Shown here: piece by piece, positions 1 through 9,086 of the stretch
Position numbering within the stretch: the first letter of the stretch is position 1
Layout of the letters: the number at the start of each line of letters is the position of its first letter
NCBI RefSeq assembly: GCF_003149025.1
Contig: NZ_QGDV01000005.1
Location: forward strand, 1-64,000
DNA from: Rathayibacter iranicus NCPPB 2253 = VKM Ac-1602
GTDB taxonomy: Bacteria > Actinomycetota > Actinomycetes > Actinomycetales > Microbacteriaceae
Reading direction: 5' to 3'
DNA length: 64,000 bases
Position numbers and translations under genes: made by a program
The notes under the pieces: generated by a model
Seen by the model: only the letters and a program-made list of their open reading frames with translations
Told to the model about the DNA's origin: nothing
Databases searched by the model: none

Positions 1-299
1 GGGAAGCGGCGCTGATCGCACGGTTGTTGGACGGCGGGGCGGACATCAATCTGCGCTCACCCAGGTTCGGCCTTCCACTGACGATGCTTCTCACGAATAT
101 TTCTGCTAAGCCCGAATATTTGCGGGCCGTGTTTGCTGCGGTCACGGCGCACTCTCGACCTGACTTGACAGCGCATGTCGATCAGCGTCGTCAAGCCAGC
201 GTGGGGCAGTATTTCGCGCAAACCAAGTTTGGTTTCATGCGCGATGAGGTTCGCGCGTATGCTGCGGCGACGGGGCAAGATATTGACGTGATCTCATGA
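1..299 (+). CDS. C-terminal end of an ankyrin-repeat-like protein (5' end outside the window)
   Basis: The reading frame is open from the first bases (frame starting at base 3) to a stop at 297-299, so the gene begins upstream. The first visible residues, around RLLDGGADINLRSP, match the consensus of an ankyrin repeat (LL..GADIN.R). The rest is an unremarkable helical tail. The gene is followed after a few bases by a DUF2185 gene, so the two are probably co-transcribed. Ankyrin proteins are common next to polymorphic-toxin immunity genes, but no toxin is visible here. The ankyrin call rests on a single repeat. Confidence 0.5.
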   Translation, partial: EAALIARLLDGGADINLRSPRFGLPLTMLLTNISAKPEYLRAVFAAVTAHSRPDLTAHVDQRRQASVGQYFAQTKFGFMRDEVRAYAAATGQDIDVIS

Positions 300-313
300 G
301 ACGGGAGCAGGGT

Positions 314-667
314 ATGGAGATTATTCCTCAGGCTGGGGCATGTCTGATGACGGTGAACGCGTGGGAGGGTCGCGCTCCGGTGCGATGGATGCTGCGGGAG
401 CCCTCGAACGCACGGGTTGACAATGGCTGGCGGATCATGAGCGCGGCGGACAGCAGTGAGTACCTCGCCGACTCGAACAACTGGCGCATCACCGATTTCA
501 ACGATGCTTGCGAAATCGAGCCCGCTCTGATCGGTATCTACGACCTCCCTGTCGGAAGCGATCTGCAGATCGTCATCGACGAGCAGGGCAAACGTATTGT
601 CGACACGCCGACCGGTCGAGAACTGACACCCGAGAGGATGTACGTCCCGCCAAGCCAGCGCCGCTAA
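314..667 (+). CDS. DUF2185 (Imm33-like) putative immunity protein
   Basis: The product is 117 residues. The pattern GACLMT...MLREPSNARVDNGW, then the EYL.D.NN segment and a closing LPVGSDLQI strand, is the typical layout of DUF2185, a small family often found as immunity proteins of polymorphic toxin systems. I chose the ATG at 314 because GGGAG (303-307) lies six bases upstream. An in-frame ATG at 296 overlaps the preceding stop and is the alternative. A single ankyrin-like gene precedes it. Its partner toxin is not in the window, so the immunity role is inferred from the family only. Confidence 0.6.
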   Translation: MEIIPQAGACLMTVNAWEGRAPVRWMLREPSNARVDNGWRIMSAADSSEYLADSNNWRITDFNDACEIEPALIGIYDLPVGSDLQIVIDEQGKRIVDTPTGRELTPERMYVPPSQRR

Positions 668-728
668 CCTTCTCCTGCTTCCCGCTCTCTCGGCCGACGC
701 CTTCCCTCGTCCGGTCCGGTGATGACGG

Positions 729-1412
729 GTGCAGGTGCAGGTCAACCTCGTCGACGTCGGGAACAACGGTCTGCTGCGACTGCGCAGCCTCCGCCATGTC
801 GCAGATATCGCCACACTCGAAGAGAGCGAGAAGCTCGGCAAAACGCAAGCAGGGAATCGCCAGAAAGTCCGGCGAGGGGTATTCCGAATGGTCAACCAAC
901 TGCGATTGTCAAAGTCATCCTTCAGGAAATTCCTTGAAAAGAAAGCTCGGGAGATGCCAGTCACGCACGTATTCACTTATAACGGAGTTTCGAGACTAGA
1001 AGTCTTGAGTGATCAGCTTGCTGAGCACGTTGTTCGCCGAGCTCCGATGCTGATGGATGGTCAAGGCGAATTCGCGATCTCTTTGTCTCGACTGCCGGAG
1101 GGCAAGCGGTTGAGGAACGATTTGCCTGGATCTTGGGCGGATCTGTTTGTGCAGGCTGCCGGGAGTGCGGCTGTGATGATGATCGAGGTACGGAAGCAGA
1201 ATGCGGGTGGCTCCGAAAGTCTCTACAGGCTGGCTCGCCTGTTGCCCGAAGGTAAACAGTCCACGGGCGCTGCGGATATTACTTGGAACGGTCGTGTTGA
1301 TAGAGTGCCCGCTGACGAGGCGTTTGACGCTGTCGAAGCTGGTGAGATTTTCTGGCACTACTGCCAGCATGACGCGGTGCCTCAGCGATACGAGCTGCGC
1401 TTCCTTGAGTAA
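729..1412 (+). CDS. hypothetical protein
   Basis: This is an open frame of 227 codons with a GTG start that has no good ribosome-binding site; ATG codons at 891 and 957 are alternative starts. The C-terminal two thirds (from about HVFTYNGVSRLEVLSDQLAE) looks like a folded protein with mixed charged and hydrophobic segments, whereas the first 50 residues are arginine-rich and may not be translated. I do not recognise the family. Its position behind an ankyrin and a DUF2185 gene suggests the same accessory locus. It could be a truncated or degenerate gene. Confidence 0.4.
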   Translation: MQVQVNLVDVGNNGLLRLRSLRHVADIATLEESEKLGKTQAGNRQKVRRGVFRMVNQLRLSKSSFRKFLEKKAREMPVTHVFTYNGVSRLEVLSDQLAEHVVRRAPMLMDGQGEFAISLSRLPEGKRLRNDLPGSWADLFVQAAGSAAVMMIEVRKQNAGGSESLYRLARLLPEGKQSTGAADITWNGRVDRVPADEAFDAVEAGEIFWHYCQHDAVPQRYELRFLE

Positions 1413-1794
1413 GTAGATTCCCTCCGGGGCGGCGTAGTTGAACGCGCAAGACATGCAGCGCATCCCGCGAGCGGTGGGAGTCCCCGCGGAGCGCCGGGCC
1501 GTCGAAGAGGCGATCGGCGCGGACGTTGCCGGGCTTGATCGGCCCAGCACCGTCGGAACGGCCGTGACCGCGTGCCGCGAACGCGATGAGCCGATCGCTG
1601 TTCTGAACCGTCCACGCGGCCGCCCCGTTCAGCGACTCCCCGCGCCGGAGCCAGATCCATTGCCCAAGTTCCTTGCGGGCGTCAGCGTGGACCTCGGACG
1701 TGAATGGGCCTCCGACGTCCGCTCGGACCCGCATCACGTACTCGAGGACGGGATGGTCCTTCCCACCACTCCGCCCGCTCAGGCCCGTGCCCCC
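1413..1794. other. no assignable gene (about 380 bases)
   Basis: Several overlapping frames are open on both strands because of the high GC content, but none has a convincing start or a family I recognise. The reverse strand around 1440-1737 has a protein-like frame (QWIWLRRGESLNGAAAWTV) that could be a decayed gene end. I see no RNA gene or clear repeat. Confidence 0.4.
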
Positions 1795-2811
1795 TCAGGC
1801 CCCATGCCCGGCGGGGACGAGCTCGCTCGGGATCGGCGGGGGCGGGGGAGTGCCGTCGCCGAACGGACGCCCGCCCAGCTCCTCGCGGCCGGAGGGCACC
1901 AGCCAGCCGGACAGGTCAGGCCCCTTCGGCACGACGCCGGTCGGATTGATGTCGCGCTGCACCTCGTAGTAGTGCGACTTGATGTGCACGAAGTCGATGG
2001 TGTCGCCGAATCCCGGAGTGGCGAACAGGTCGCGCGCGTAGCCCCAGAGCGCCGGCATCGCCGAGAGCAGATTTCGGTTGGCCTTGAAGTGGCTGTAGTA
2101 GACCGCGTCGAAGCGGGCGAGCGTGGTGAAGAGGCGGACGTCGGCCTCGGTGATGGTGTCACCGACCAGGTATCGGCGGGTGCTCAGCCGCTCCTCCAGC
2201 CAGTCAAGGCGCGCCCAGAGGCGGTCGTAGGCCCGCTCATAAGAGCGCTGCGAGCCCGCGAAACCGCACTTGTAGACGCCGTTATTGACGTCGTGGAAGA
2301 CCAACTCCGCTACCTCGTCGATCTCGTCGCGGTGCTTCTCGGGGTAGAGGTCAGGAGCGCCCTCGCGATGGAACGCGGTCCACTCGGTGGAGAAGTCCAG
2401 GGTCATCACCGGATAGTCGTTGGTGACGACCTGTCCGCTCGGGATGTCGACGAGCGCCGGCACCGTGATCCCGCGCGGGTAGTCGGGGAAGCGGGCGAAG
2501 AACGCGTCCTGCAGGCGTGGAATGCCCAGAATCGGATCGACGCCACCCGGATCGAGGTCGAAGGTCCAGCTGCGCTTGTCGTGGGTCGGTCCGCAGACGC
2601 CCATCGACAGGGCGTCCTCGAGGCCGAGCAGCCGCCGCACGATGACGGCACGGTTCGCCCACGGGCAGGCCCGGGAGACCACGAGACGGTAGCGCCCCGC
2701 CTCGACCGGGTAGCCGTCGCGGCCGTCGGCGGTGATTCGCGTGGGAATGTAATTGGTGTCGCGGTGGAAGCCGTTCTTCTCGACGTAGGAGCCGAAGTCA
2801 TCACTCGTCAT
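1795..2811 (-). CDS. glutathionyl-hydroquinone reductase-like (Xi-class GST) protein
   Basis: The 338-residue product matches the Xi-class glutathione transferase / S-glutathionyl-hydroquinone reductase family (YqjG, PcpF, ECM4). It has the N-terminal thioredoxin-like half with catalytic Cys49 in SRACPWANRA, the family signature around GPTHDKRSWTF, a VTNDYPVM strand, and a helical C-terminal half containing RYLVGDTITEADVRLF. These enzymes reductively remove a thiol from hydroquinone conjugates. Actinobacteria normally make mycothiol rather than glutathione, so the physiological thiol is uncertain. The ATG at 2811 fits the family N-terminus. The C-terminal tail is proline-rich and probably disordered. 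It is divergent from rplY. Confidence 0.85.
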   Translation of the reverse strand: MTSDDFGSYVEKNGFHRDTNYIPTRITADGRDGYPVEAGRYRLVVSRACPWANRAVIVRRLLGLEDALSMGVCGPTHDKRSWTFDLDPGGVDPILGIPRLQDAFFARFPDYPRGITVPALVDIPSGQVVTNDYPVMTLDFSTEWTAFHREGAPDLYPEKHRDEIDEVAELVFHDVNNGVYKCGFAGSQRSYERAYDRLWARLDWLEERLSTRRYLVGDTITEADVRLFTTLARFDAVYYSHFKANRNLLSAMPALWGYARDLFATPGFGDTIDFVHIKSHYYEVQRDINPTGVVPKGPDLSGWLVPSGREELGGRPFGDGTPPPPPIPSELVPAGHGA

Positions 2812-3087
2812 AGGGGCACGGTAGCCAGTCCACCCGGACATGGGCCGTCTGAGCGAAAGGTCTCCGCCGGATGCTGGCGGGCAGAGCGGACGCCCGGTAG
2901 GATCGGCAGCTGAACTTCGGCGAGGGATGCACCTGCATCCGTGATCGACGCGGTGGAAGCAGGCGAGGCCCCTCCTGGGCGCCACGGACTTCTCCTCACG
3001 CTGACATGCGTTCGAGTCGAAACCCCGTCCGTGGCTACCGGCCACGACCCGATCCGGTGGCGCTGTGCGTCGCCCAAGGAGAACATC

Positions 3088-3696
3088 ATGGCTGAACTGA
3101 CCAACAAGGTCGTCGTCGAGGTCCGCACCTCGTTCGGCAAGGGCGCCGCCCGCAAGATTCGCGCGCAGAACAAGATCCCCGCCGTGCTCTACGGCCACGG
3201 CACCGAGCCCCAGCACCTCACCCTCCCGGGCCACCAGGTTCTGCTGCTCACGCGTAAGGCGAACGCGATCCTCGAGCTCGACATCGAGGGCGCGCAGCAG
3301 ACCACCCTGGTGAAGGACATCCAGCGCGACCCGGTCCGTCAGATCATCGAGCACATCGACCTCGTCGTCATCAACAAGGGCGAGAAGGTCGAGGTCGACA
3401 TCCCCGTGCACATCGAGGGCGACGCCGCTCCCGGCACGCTCGTGTCGATCGAGTCGAACACCCTCTCGCTCGAGGTCGACGCCACGCGCATTCCGCAGAA
3501 CGTCGTCGTCTCGGTCGAGGGCCTCGAGGCCGGCACCCAGATCTCGGCAGCCGACGTCACGCTGCCCGAGGGCGCCACGCTGGTCACCGACGCCGAGGTG
3601 CTTATCGTCAACGTGACCGCCGAGGTCGAGCAGGACCTGGGCGACGAGGACGAAACTCCCGCTTCGGGCGATGTCGTCGCCGCGAGCGCCGAGTAG
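3088..3696 (+). CDS. rplY: 50S ribosomal protein L25/general stress protein Ctc
   Basis: The 202-residue protein binds 5S rRNA in the large ribosomal subunit. It has the long (Ctc/TL5) form: an N-terminal L25 domain (residues 1-95, with FGKGAARKIRAQNKIPAVLYG) and a C-terminal beta-rich TL5 domain followed by an acidic tail. The ATG at 3088 has AAGGAG (3076-3081) just upstream. It is followed by a strong hairpin and then pth, the usual actinobacterial order rplY-pth-mfd. The 276 bases between this gene and the divergent gene at 2811 carry no other gene and must hold both promoters. Confidence 0.97.
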   Translation: MAELTNKVVVEVRTSFGKGAARKIRAQNKIPAVLYGHGTEPQHLTLPGHQVLLLTRKANAILELDIEGAQQTTLVKDIQRDPVRQIIEHIDLVVINKGEKVEVDIPVHIEGDAAPGTLVSIESNTLSLEVDATRIPQNVVVSVEGLEAGTQISAADVTLPEGATLVTDAEVLIVNVTAEVEQDLGDEDETPASGDVVAASAE

Positions 3697-3710
3697 TCCA
3701 GACATCCCGA

Positions 3711-3745
3711 GAACGGGCCCGCTCGCAGCCGCGGCGGGCCCGTTC
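3711..3745 (+). terminator. rplY downstream hairpin
   Basis: A perfect 12-bp inverted repeat (GAACGGGCCCGC and its complement) encloses an 11-base loop directly after the rplY stop. There is no clear T-tract, so it may be a GC-rich actinobacterial terminator or a processing/attenuation hairpin between rplY and pth. Confidence 0.7.
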
Positions 3746-3796
3746 CGTGTCGGCCAGGGGGGATTCCTCCGCCGGCCCCCGAGGAAGAGGAACGAC

Positions 3797-4381
3797 ATGG
3801 GCGAGACCTGGCTGATTGTGGGACTGGGCAACCCGGGGGCGCAGTACGCGCGCAACCGGCACAACGTCGGCCAGATGGTACTCGACGAACTCGCGACGCG
3901 GATCGGCGGCTCGTTCCGCCGACACAACCGTGCGAACGCTGTGGTCGCCGAGGGATTCCTCCGGCCCGGCGGCCCCAAGCTCGTGCTCGGTAAGCCGAAC
4001 AGCTTCATGAACCTCTCTGGCGGACCGACGGCGCAGCTCCTCGACTTCTTCTCTCTGGATCCGTCGCACCTGATCGTCGTGCACGACGAGTTGGACATCC
4101 CGTTCGACACCCTGCGGCTGAAGCAGGGCGGCGGCCACGGAGGTCACAACGGCATCCGCGACATCCTCGCTGCGACCGCGGGGGCCGAGTTTCTGCGGGT
4201 TCGGGTCGGTATCGGCCGCCCGCCCGGTCGCCAGCAGGCCGCCGACTTCGTCCTTCGGGACTTCGCGGCTCCCGAGCGCGAGGCCCTACCCCTGCTCGTG
4301 TCGGATGCGGCGGACGCCGTCGAACTCATCGCCGACTCCGGCCTGTCGGCCGCCCAGCTCAAGTTCCACACCAGCGCCTGA
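3797..4381 (+). CDS. pth: peptidyl-tRNA hydrolase
   Basis: The 194-residue enzyme releases tRNA from peptidyl-tRNA that drops off the ribosome. The N-terminal WLIVGLGNPG motif, the catalytic histidine in NRHNVG (His22), the KPNSFMNLSG segment and HDELDIP are all present, followed by the GGGHGGHNGIRD loop. Length is normal for the family. The ATG at 3797 has GAGGAAGAGG just upstream (3781-3790). It lies between rplY and mfd, the standard actinobacterial arrangement. Confidence 0.97.
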   Translation: MGETWLIVGLGNPGAQYARNRHNVGQMVLDELATRIGGSFRRHNRANAVVAEGFLRPGGPKLVLGKPNSFMNLSGGPTAQLLDFFSLDPSHLIVVHDELDIPFDTLRLKQGGGHGGHNGIRDILAATAGAEFLRVRVGIGRPPGRQQAADFVLRDFAAPEREALPLLVSDAADAVELIADSGLSAAQLKFHTSA

Positions 4382-4482
4382 CCCGTTCGAGGGAACCCGT
4401 CGACGGGACCCGAATTGCCGGGCTCCCTCGGCGGTCCAGGGTTCGCTCACGCGGGGGCGGCGGCCGACTGGCCGGCCGCCCG

Positions 4483-4488
4483 TAAACT
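4483..4488 (+). promoter_or_regulatory. -10 box of a probably leaderless mfd transcript
   Basis: TAAACT (TAnnnT consensus) ends 3 bases before the GTG at 4492 and 6 bases before the GTG at 4495. No Shine-Dalgarno sequence fits, so transcription probably starts on the second GTG, giving a leaderless mRNA as is common in Actinobacteria. Confidence 0.5.
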
Positions 4489-4491
4489 GGC

Positions 4492-7400
4492 GTGGTGCCC
4501 CTCAACGAGATCATCTCGGCGCTGTCGCGCGCCTCCACGTTCGACGATGCTCTGGCGTACGCGGCGCGGGACGCCGACTTCTCGGTGGCCGACGGCCTTC
4601 GGGTTCCTCTGCTCGCGGGGCTGCTCGGGCGTCGAGCGGAGGCGGGTCGCCCGCAGGCCGCGCTGGTCGTGACGGCGACCGGCCGCGACTCCGAGAACAT
4701 TCGCGCCTCGCTGGGCTGTGTCCTTCCCGAGGCGGATGTCGTCGAGTTCCCCGCGTGGGAGACGCTCCCGCACGAGCGCCTGAGCCCGAGCGCCGAGATC
4801 GTCGGGCGTCGCCTCGACGCGCTGCGAAGGATGAAGCACTGGACGGGGGAGCGTCCGCTGGTGGTGGTCGCCTCCGTGCGCGCTGCCCTGCAGCCGGTCG
4901 CCGACAATCTGGCCGATATCGAGCCGATCCGCCTGGTCAAGGGGGCACGCGGCTACGACCTGGGCCGCATCTCCGCCGAGTTGGTCGACCTCGCCTACGC
5001 CCGAGTCGACATGGTCACCCGCCGCGGCGAGTTCGCGGTGCGTGGCGGCATCCTCGACGTGTTCCCGGCCGTGGCCGAGCACCCCAGCCGGGTGGACTTC
5101 TTTGGCGACGAGGTCGACTCCATCCGCGGCTTCTCGGTGGCCGATCAGCGCTCGCTCCCGGGCGAAACAGACTCCGTCGACCTACCGCCGAGCCGCGAGC
5201 TGCTGCTCGTTCCCGCCGTGCGGCAGCGGGCGCGCGAGATGCTGCACGAATTCCCCAGCCTGTCGGCGATGCTCGCGAAGATCGCCGAGGGCATCCCGGT
5301 CGAGGGCATGGAGTCGCTGGCGCCGGCGCTGCTGGACCGGCTCGTCCCGGTCTCGCACTATCTGCCGGAGGGGGCGGCGGTCGCCGTTTTCGCGCCCGAG
5401 CGGGTGGCCACCCGCGCCATCAGCCTCGCCGAGACCAACCGTGAGTTCCTTCAGGCGGCGTGGAGCGCGGCGACCGCGGGGGCGGAGACGCCGATCGACC
5501 TCGCCTCGGGCGAGTTCATCTCGCTGGGCGCGCTGTGCGACTCCGTGAAGTACAGCGCTCCCGGCGCCGAGACTCCCGACCACCCCTGGTGGACGATGAG
5601 CACTTTCCGTCAGGGCCCCGCCGCGGGCGAGACCGACGTGTTGCCGGAGGAACTTGGCATCGACGAGATCCTCGCCGTGCGGATCGAGGGCGAGCCCGTC
5701 CCCGGCTTCGGCGCCAGCGTCGAGGGCGCCCTCGCGCACGTCCGCGCGCGCCTCGCCGATGGCTGGAGTGTCGTCCTGACCGCCCCGGGCACCGGCACGG
5801 TCGAGCGCACCGACCAGGTGCTCGCCGAACACGAGGTTGCCGCGCGGATCGTCGCCGACCTGCCAGCAGACCTCGAGACCGGGCTGGCCTACGTCGTGCA
5901 GGCGTCGGTCGACCACGGCTTCGAAATCGAGGAGGCGAAGCTCGCCCTGCTCACCGACACCGAGTTCTACGGCCGCACCGTCGGCTACGACTCCCGCGCC
6001 GTGAAGAAGCTCGCGTCGCGCCGCAAGAACGTCGTCGATCCGTTGCAGCTCACCCCCGGCGACTATGTCGTGCACGCCACGCACGGTATCGGCCGCTTCG
6101 TCGAACTCTCGCAGCGCGAGGTCTCCAGCGGCGGGCGCAACGCGGTGAAGACTCGCCGCGAGTACCTGGTGCTCGAGTACGCGCCCAGCAAGCGCGGCTT
6201 CCCCGGCGACAAGCTCCTCGTCCCCACCGACCAGCTCGACCTGCTCTCGCGGTACGTCGGTGGCGAGGCCCCGGCACTGAGCAAGATGGGCGGGAGCGAC
6301 TGGTCACAGGCCAAGAGCAAGGCGCGTCGCGCAGTCCGTGACATCGCCGTCGAGCTGGTCAAGCTCTACTCCGCACGGATGGCCTCGCGCGGGCACGCGT
6401 TCCCGCCGGACACGCCGTGGCAGCGGGAGTTGGAGGAGGCGTTCCCGTTCGCTGAGACTCCTGATCAGCTGACCGTGATCGACGAGGTGAAGGCCGACAT
6501 GGAGCGGCCGATTCCGATGGACCGCCTGCTCTCGGGCGACGTCGGCTTCGGCAAGACTGAGGTCGCCGTCCGCGCCGCGTTCAAGGCGATCCAGGACGGC
6601 AAGCAGGTCGCGATGCTCGTGCCGACCACGCTGCTCGTCCGCCAGCACCTCGAGACGTTCCAGGAGCGCTTCGCCGGCTTCCCCGTGCACCTGCGGGCAC
6701 TCAGCCGGTTCCAGAGTGCGAAGGAGTCGAAGGAGACGATCGAGGGCCTCGCCGATGGCACCGTCGACATGGTCATCGCGACGCACCGGCTCCTGAGCGA
6801 CGCCATCGTCTTCAAAGACCTCGGCCTGCTCGTGATCGACGAGGAGCAGCGCTTCGGCGTCGAGCATAAGGAGAAGTTGAAGGCGCTGAAGAAGAACGTC
6901 GACATCCTCTCGATGAGTGCCACGCCGATCCCGCGGACGCTCGAAATGGCGGTAACCGGTATCCGCGAAATGTCGACTCTCGCTACTCCGCCTGAGGAGC
7001 GCCACCCGATCCTCACCTTCGTCGGCCCGTACTCCGAAAAGCAGATCTCCGCTGCGATCCGCCGTGAGCTGCTGCGCGAGGGCCAGGTGTTCTTCGTGCA
7101 CAACCGGGTCTCGACGATCAACCGTGCCGCCTCCCAGCTCGCCGAACTGGTGCCGGAGGCGCGCATCGCCGTCGCCCACGGCAAGCTCAGCGAAGCCCAG
7201 CTGGAGCGGATCATCGTCGATTTCTGGGAGCGAAAGTTCGACGTGCTCGTCTCGACCACCATTGTCGAGACCGGTCTTGATATCCCGAACGCGAACACGC
7301 TCATCGTCGACCGCGCCGACAAATACGGACTTTCGCAATTGCACCAGCTGCGCGGGCGAGTTGGTCGCGGGCGCGAGCGCGCCTACGCCTACCTGCTCTA

Positions 7401-8106
7401 CGACGAGACGGCGCCGCTCAGCGAGACCGCGCACGACCGGCTACAGACCCTCTCCGCCAACTCCGACCTCGGCGGCGGCATGCAGATCGCGCTCAAAGAC
7501 CTCGAGATCCGCGGCGCCGGCAATCTGCTCGGCGGCGAGCAGTCCGGGCACATCCAGGGTGTGGGGTTCGACCTCTACCTGCGGATGATCGGCGAGGCTG
7601 TTGACACGTTCCGCGGCGAGGTCGCCGAGGGGCAGACGGAGCTGCGGCTCGAGCTGCCCGTCGATGCGCGGATCCCGGAGGAGTACGTCGATAGCGAGCG
7701 GCTGCGGCTGGAGGCGTACCAAAAGCTCTCGGCCGCCTCCTCGCTGACCGCGAAGGAGGGGAGCATCGACCTGGTGGTCGAGGAACTCACTGACCGCTAC
7801 GGTGAGCTGCCCGAGGCGGTGGAAAACCTCATCCTGGTCTCTCGGCTGCGGATGCGCGCGCAGAAGGCGGGCCTGAGCGACGTGGTCGCGATGGGCTCGA
7901 ACGTGCGCGTCGCTCCCGCACACCTGCCCGACTCGATCCAGGTGCGCCTGCGCCGGATGTACCCGAGTGCGAAGTACCTCCAGCAGGCCGATGCAGTCGT
8001 CGTGCCGATGCCGGTGCTCGACGGCGCCGCGCTGGGCGACCGCGCCCTCATCCAGTGGGTCGCATCGCTCCTGGACGCCCTGTTCTCCGAGCCGGTCTCC
8101 GTCTAA
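4492..8106 (+). CDS. mfd: transcription-repair coupling factor Mfd
   Basis: The 1204-residue ATPase removes RNA polymerase stalled at DNA lesions and recruits UvrA. The order of domains is complete: degenerate UvrB-like N-terminal part, the RNA-polymerase-interacting Tudor-like segment (DYVVHATHGIGRFVEL), helicase motor with Walker A in LSGDVGFGKTEVA, the DEEQ box (VIDEEQRFGVEHKE), the RGRVGRGRERAYAYL motif VI region and the C-terminal TRCF domain. Two adjacent GTG codons (4492, 4495) can start translation; the -10 box position favours the second. In related genomes the next gene is usually mazG; here 16.8 kb of island separates them. Confidence 0.97.
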   Translation: MVPLNEIISALSRASTFDDALAYAARDADFSVADGLRVPLLAGLLGRRAEAGRPQAALVVTATGRDSENIRASLGCVLPEADVVEFPAWETLPHERLSPSAEIVGRRLDALRRMKHWTGERPLVVVASVRAALQPVADNLADIEPIRLVKGARGYDLGRISAELVDLAYARVDMVTRRGEFAVRGGILDVFPAVAEHPSRVDFFGDEVDSIRGFSVADQRSLPGETDSVDLPPSRELLLVPAVRQRAREMLHEFPSLSAMLAKIAEGIPVEGMESLAPALLDRLVPVSHYLPEGAAVAVFAPERVATRAISLAETNREFLQAAWSAATAGAETPIDLASGEFISLGALCDSVKYSAPGAETPDHPWWTMSTFRQGPAAGETDVLPEELGIDEILAVRIEGEPVPGFGASVEGALAHVRARLADGWSVVLTAPGTGTVERTDQVLAEHEVAARIVADLPADLETGLAYVVQASVDHGFEIEEAKLALLTDTEFYGRTVGYDSRAVKKLASRRKNVVDPLQLTPGDYVVHATHGIGRFVELSQREVSSGGRNAVKTRREYLVLEYAPSKRGFPGDKLLVPTDQLDLLSRYVGGEAPALSKMGGSDWSQAKSKARRAVRDIAVELVKLYSARMASRGHAFPPDTPWQRELEEAFPFAETPDQLTVIDEVKADMERPIPMDRLLSGDVGFGKTEVAVRAAFKAIQDGKQVAMLVPTTLLVRQHLETFQERFAGFPVHLRALSRFQSAKESKETIEGLADGTVDMVIATHRLLSDAIVFKDLGLLVIDEEQRFGVEHKEKLKALKKNVDILSMSATPIPRTLEMAVTGIREMSTLATPPEERHPILTFVGPYSEKQISAAIRRELLREGQVFFVHNRVSTINRAASQLAELVPEARIAVAHGKLSEAQLERIIVDFWERKFDVLVSTTIVETGLDIPNANTLIVDRADKYGLSQLHQLRGRVGRGRERAYAYLLYDETAPLSETAHDRLQTLSANSDLGGGMQIALKDLEIRGAGNLLGGEQSGHIQGVGFDLYLRMIGEAVDTFRGEVAEGQTELRLELPVDARIPEEYVDSERLRLEAYQKLSAASSLTAKEGSIDLVVEELTDRYGELPEAVENLILVSRLRMRAQKAGLSDVVAMGSNVRVAPAHLPDSIQVRLRRMYPSAKYLQQADAVVVPMPVLDGAALGDRALIQWVASLLDALFSEPVSV

Positions 8107-8124
8107 CCCACCCCCGCTCCGGCC

Positions 8125-8161
8125 GGCATCTCGCCCCCGCCCGCGACCCTCGCGAGATGCC
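8125..8161 (+). terminator. mfd downstream hairpin (10-bp perfect inverted repeat)
   Basis: GGCATCTCGC (8125-8134) and GCGAGATGCC (8152-8161) form a perfect stem 18 bases after the mfd stop, followed by TCTTGGG. It could terminate mfd transcription. Its right arm is also part of the inverted repeat that bounds the island, so it may belong to a mobile element end. Confidence 0.5.
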
Positions 8162-8207
8162 TCTTGGGTACGCCTCCCTCGGGGCATTGTTTAGTGGTCG
8201 TTGCAAC
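8151..8207 (+). repeat. left inverted repeat of the mfd-mazG island
   Basis: Bases 8151-8173 are identical, in reverse complement, to 24826-24848 (23 of 23). Twenty-one bases further in, TGGTCGTTGCAAC (8195-8207) is again matched in reverse complement by 24792-24804, at exactly the same spacing. The two copies bound the 16.7-kb accessory region like terminal inverted repeats. I cannot assign them to a named element. Confidence 0.65.
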
Positions 8208-8275
8208 GCGTGGTGATTTCAGGCGGCTGCTGCTTGTGGCATCACATGAATCTCGCTGCATAGACAACTATTCAC

Positions 8276-8769
8276 ATGGTCCAGAGAACGTTGGGCGGCT
8301 CACGTTCCAGAGACCCGCTCTACTCGGCACGCCGGACCCTGCACACCGGCGCCGACCTCCTCACGGACAAGCAACACGCCCGCCTCAAGACGGTGTTCGC
8401 GGTCGACGAGCACGTCGAGGTCGAGGCGACCTGGGGCATCTATCAACGCATGATCGCCGCCTACCGCGACCCGGATCGGACCGCCGGGAGGACGGCGATG
8501 CAAGCGCTGATCGACTCGATCAGCAGCAAGGTCCCACGAGCCCTGAAAGAGCTGGTCACCCTCGGCCGCACGATGAACGCCCGCGCCGCCGACATCCTCG
8601 CTTACTTCGACCGCCCCGGCACGTCGAACGGCCGACCGAAGCGATCAACGGCCGCCTCGAACACCTCCGCGGCACCACCCTGGGCTTCCGCAACCTCACC
8701 ACCTACATCGCCCGCAGCCTGCTCGAAACTGGCGTCTTCAGACCCCGACTACACCCTCAATTACGATGA
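8276..8769 (+). pseudogene. ISL3-family transposase, 5'-truncated and frameshifted remnant
   Basis: Only the C-terminal part of an ISL3-type DDE transposase remains (DPLY.ARRTLHTGADLLT..., HVEVEATWGIYQRMIAAYR, TEAINGRLEHLRG, GFRNLTTYIARSLLETGVFRPRLHPQL). The frame changes near 8630, where one base is lost: the first part is read from 8276 and the end in the frame that stops at 8767-8769. The N-terminal catalytic region is missing. It is the leftmost debris of the island. Confidence 0.8.
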
Positions 8770-9086
8770 GCCGAAAAAGGCAAAGGTGTCCACAGTCATC
8801 CAGCAATCTGAGTGGCGTGTAGCTGAGTCTGCTGAACGTCGTCTCGTTGCTCTGAGGCGCGGATTCAGGGAACGGTCGAGAATCGCGAACACGGAAAGGC
8901 GACAAAGTGTGGGCCGCTTAGGGCCGTAAGTGCCCTAAATCGGTGGCGGGCAAAATCACGCATCTCGACATCCAGCCTTTTTCTAAGGGGCAATTTTCAC
9001 ACGCGAACTATTTCCCTCCGCACAAAGATTCCATTCTTCAATACAGCAACCCATGGACTACCGTTGCGGCTTCGGTCTGTCGATAC
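8770..9086. other. no gene seen (about 320 bases)
   Basis: This AT-richer stretch between the ISL3 remnant and the YidC-like gene has no frame with a plausible start and no recognisable repeat. It may be decayed insertion-sequence DNA. Confidence 0.4.

Noticed and set aside
1438..2913. A 491-codon open frame on the forward strand over the GST-like gene
   Set aside because: It is antisense to a clearly recognisable enzyme and has low-complexity GC-rich codons; such mirror frames occur opposite nearly every gene in this window.
8125..8161. The mfd-distal hairpin as the sole explanation of the 23-bp match with 24826-24848
   Set aside because: The identity extends well beyond the hairpin arm and includes a second block at equal spacing, so a simple shared terminator motif is not enough.
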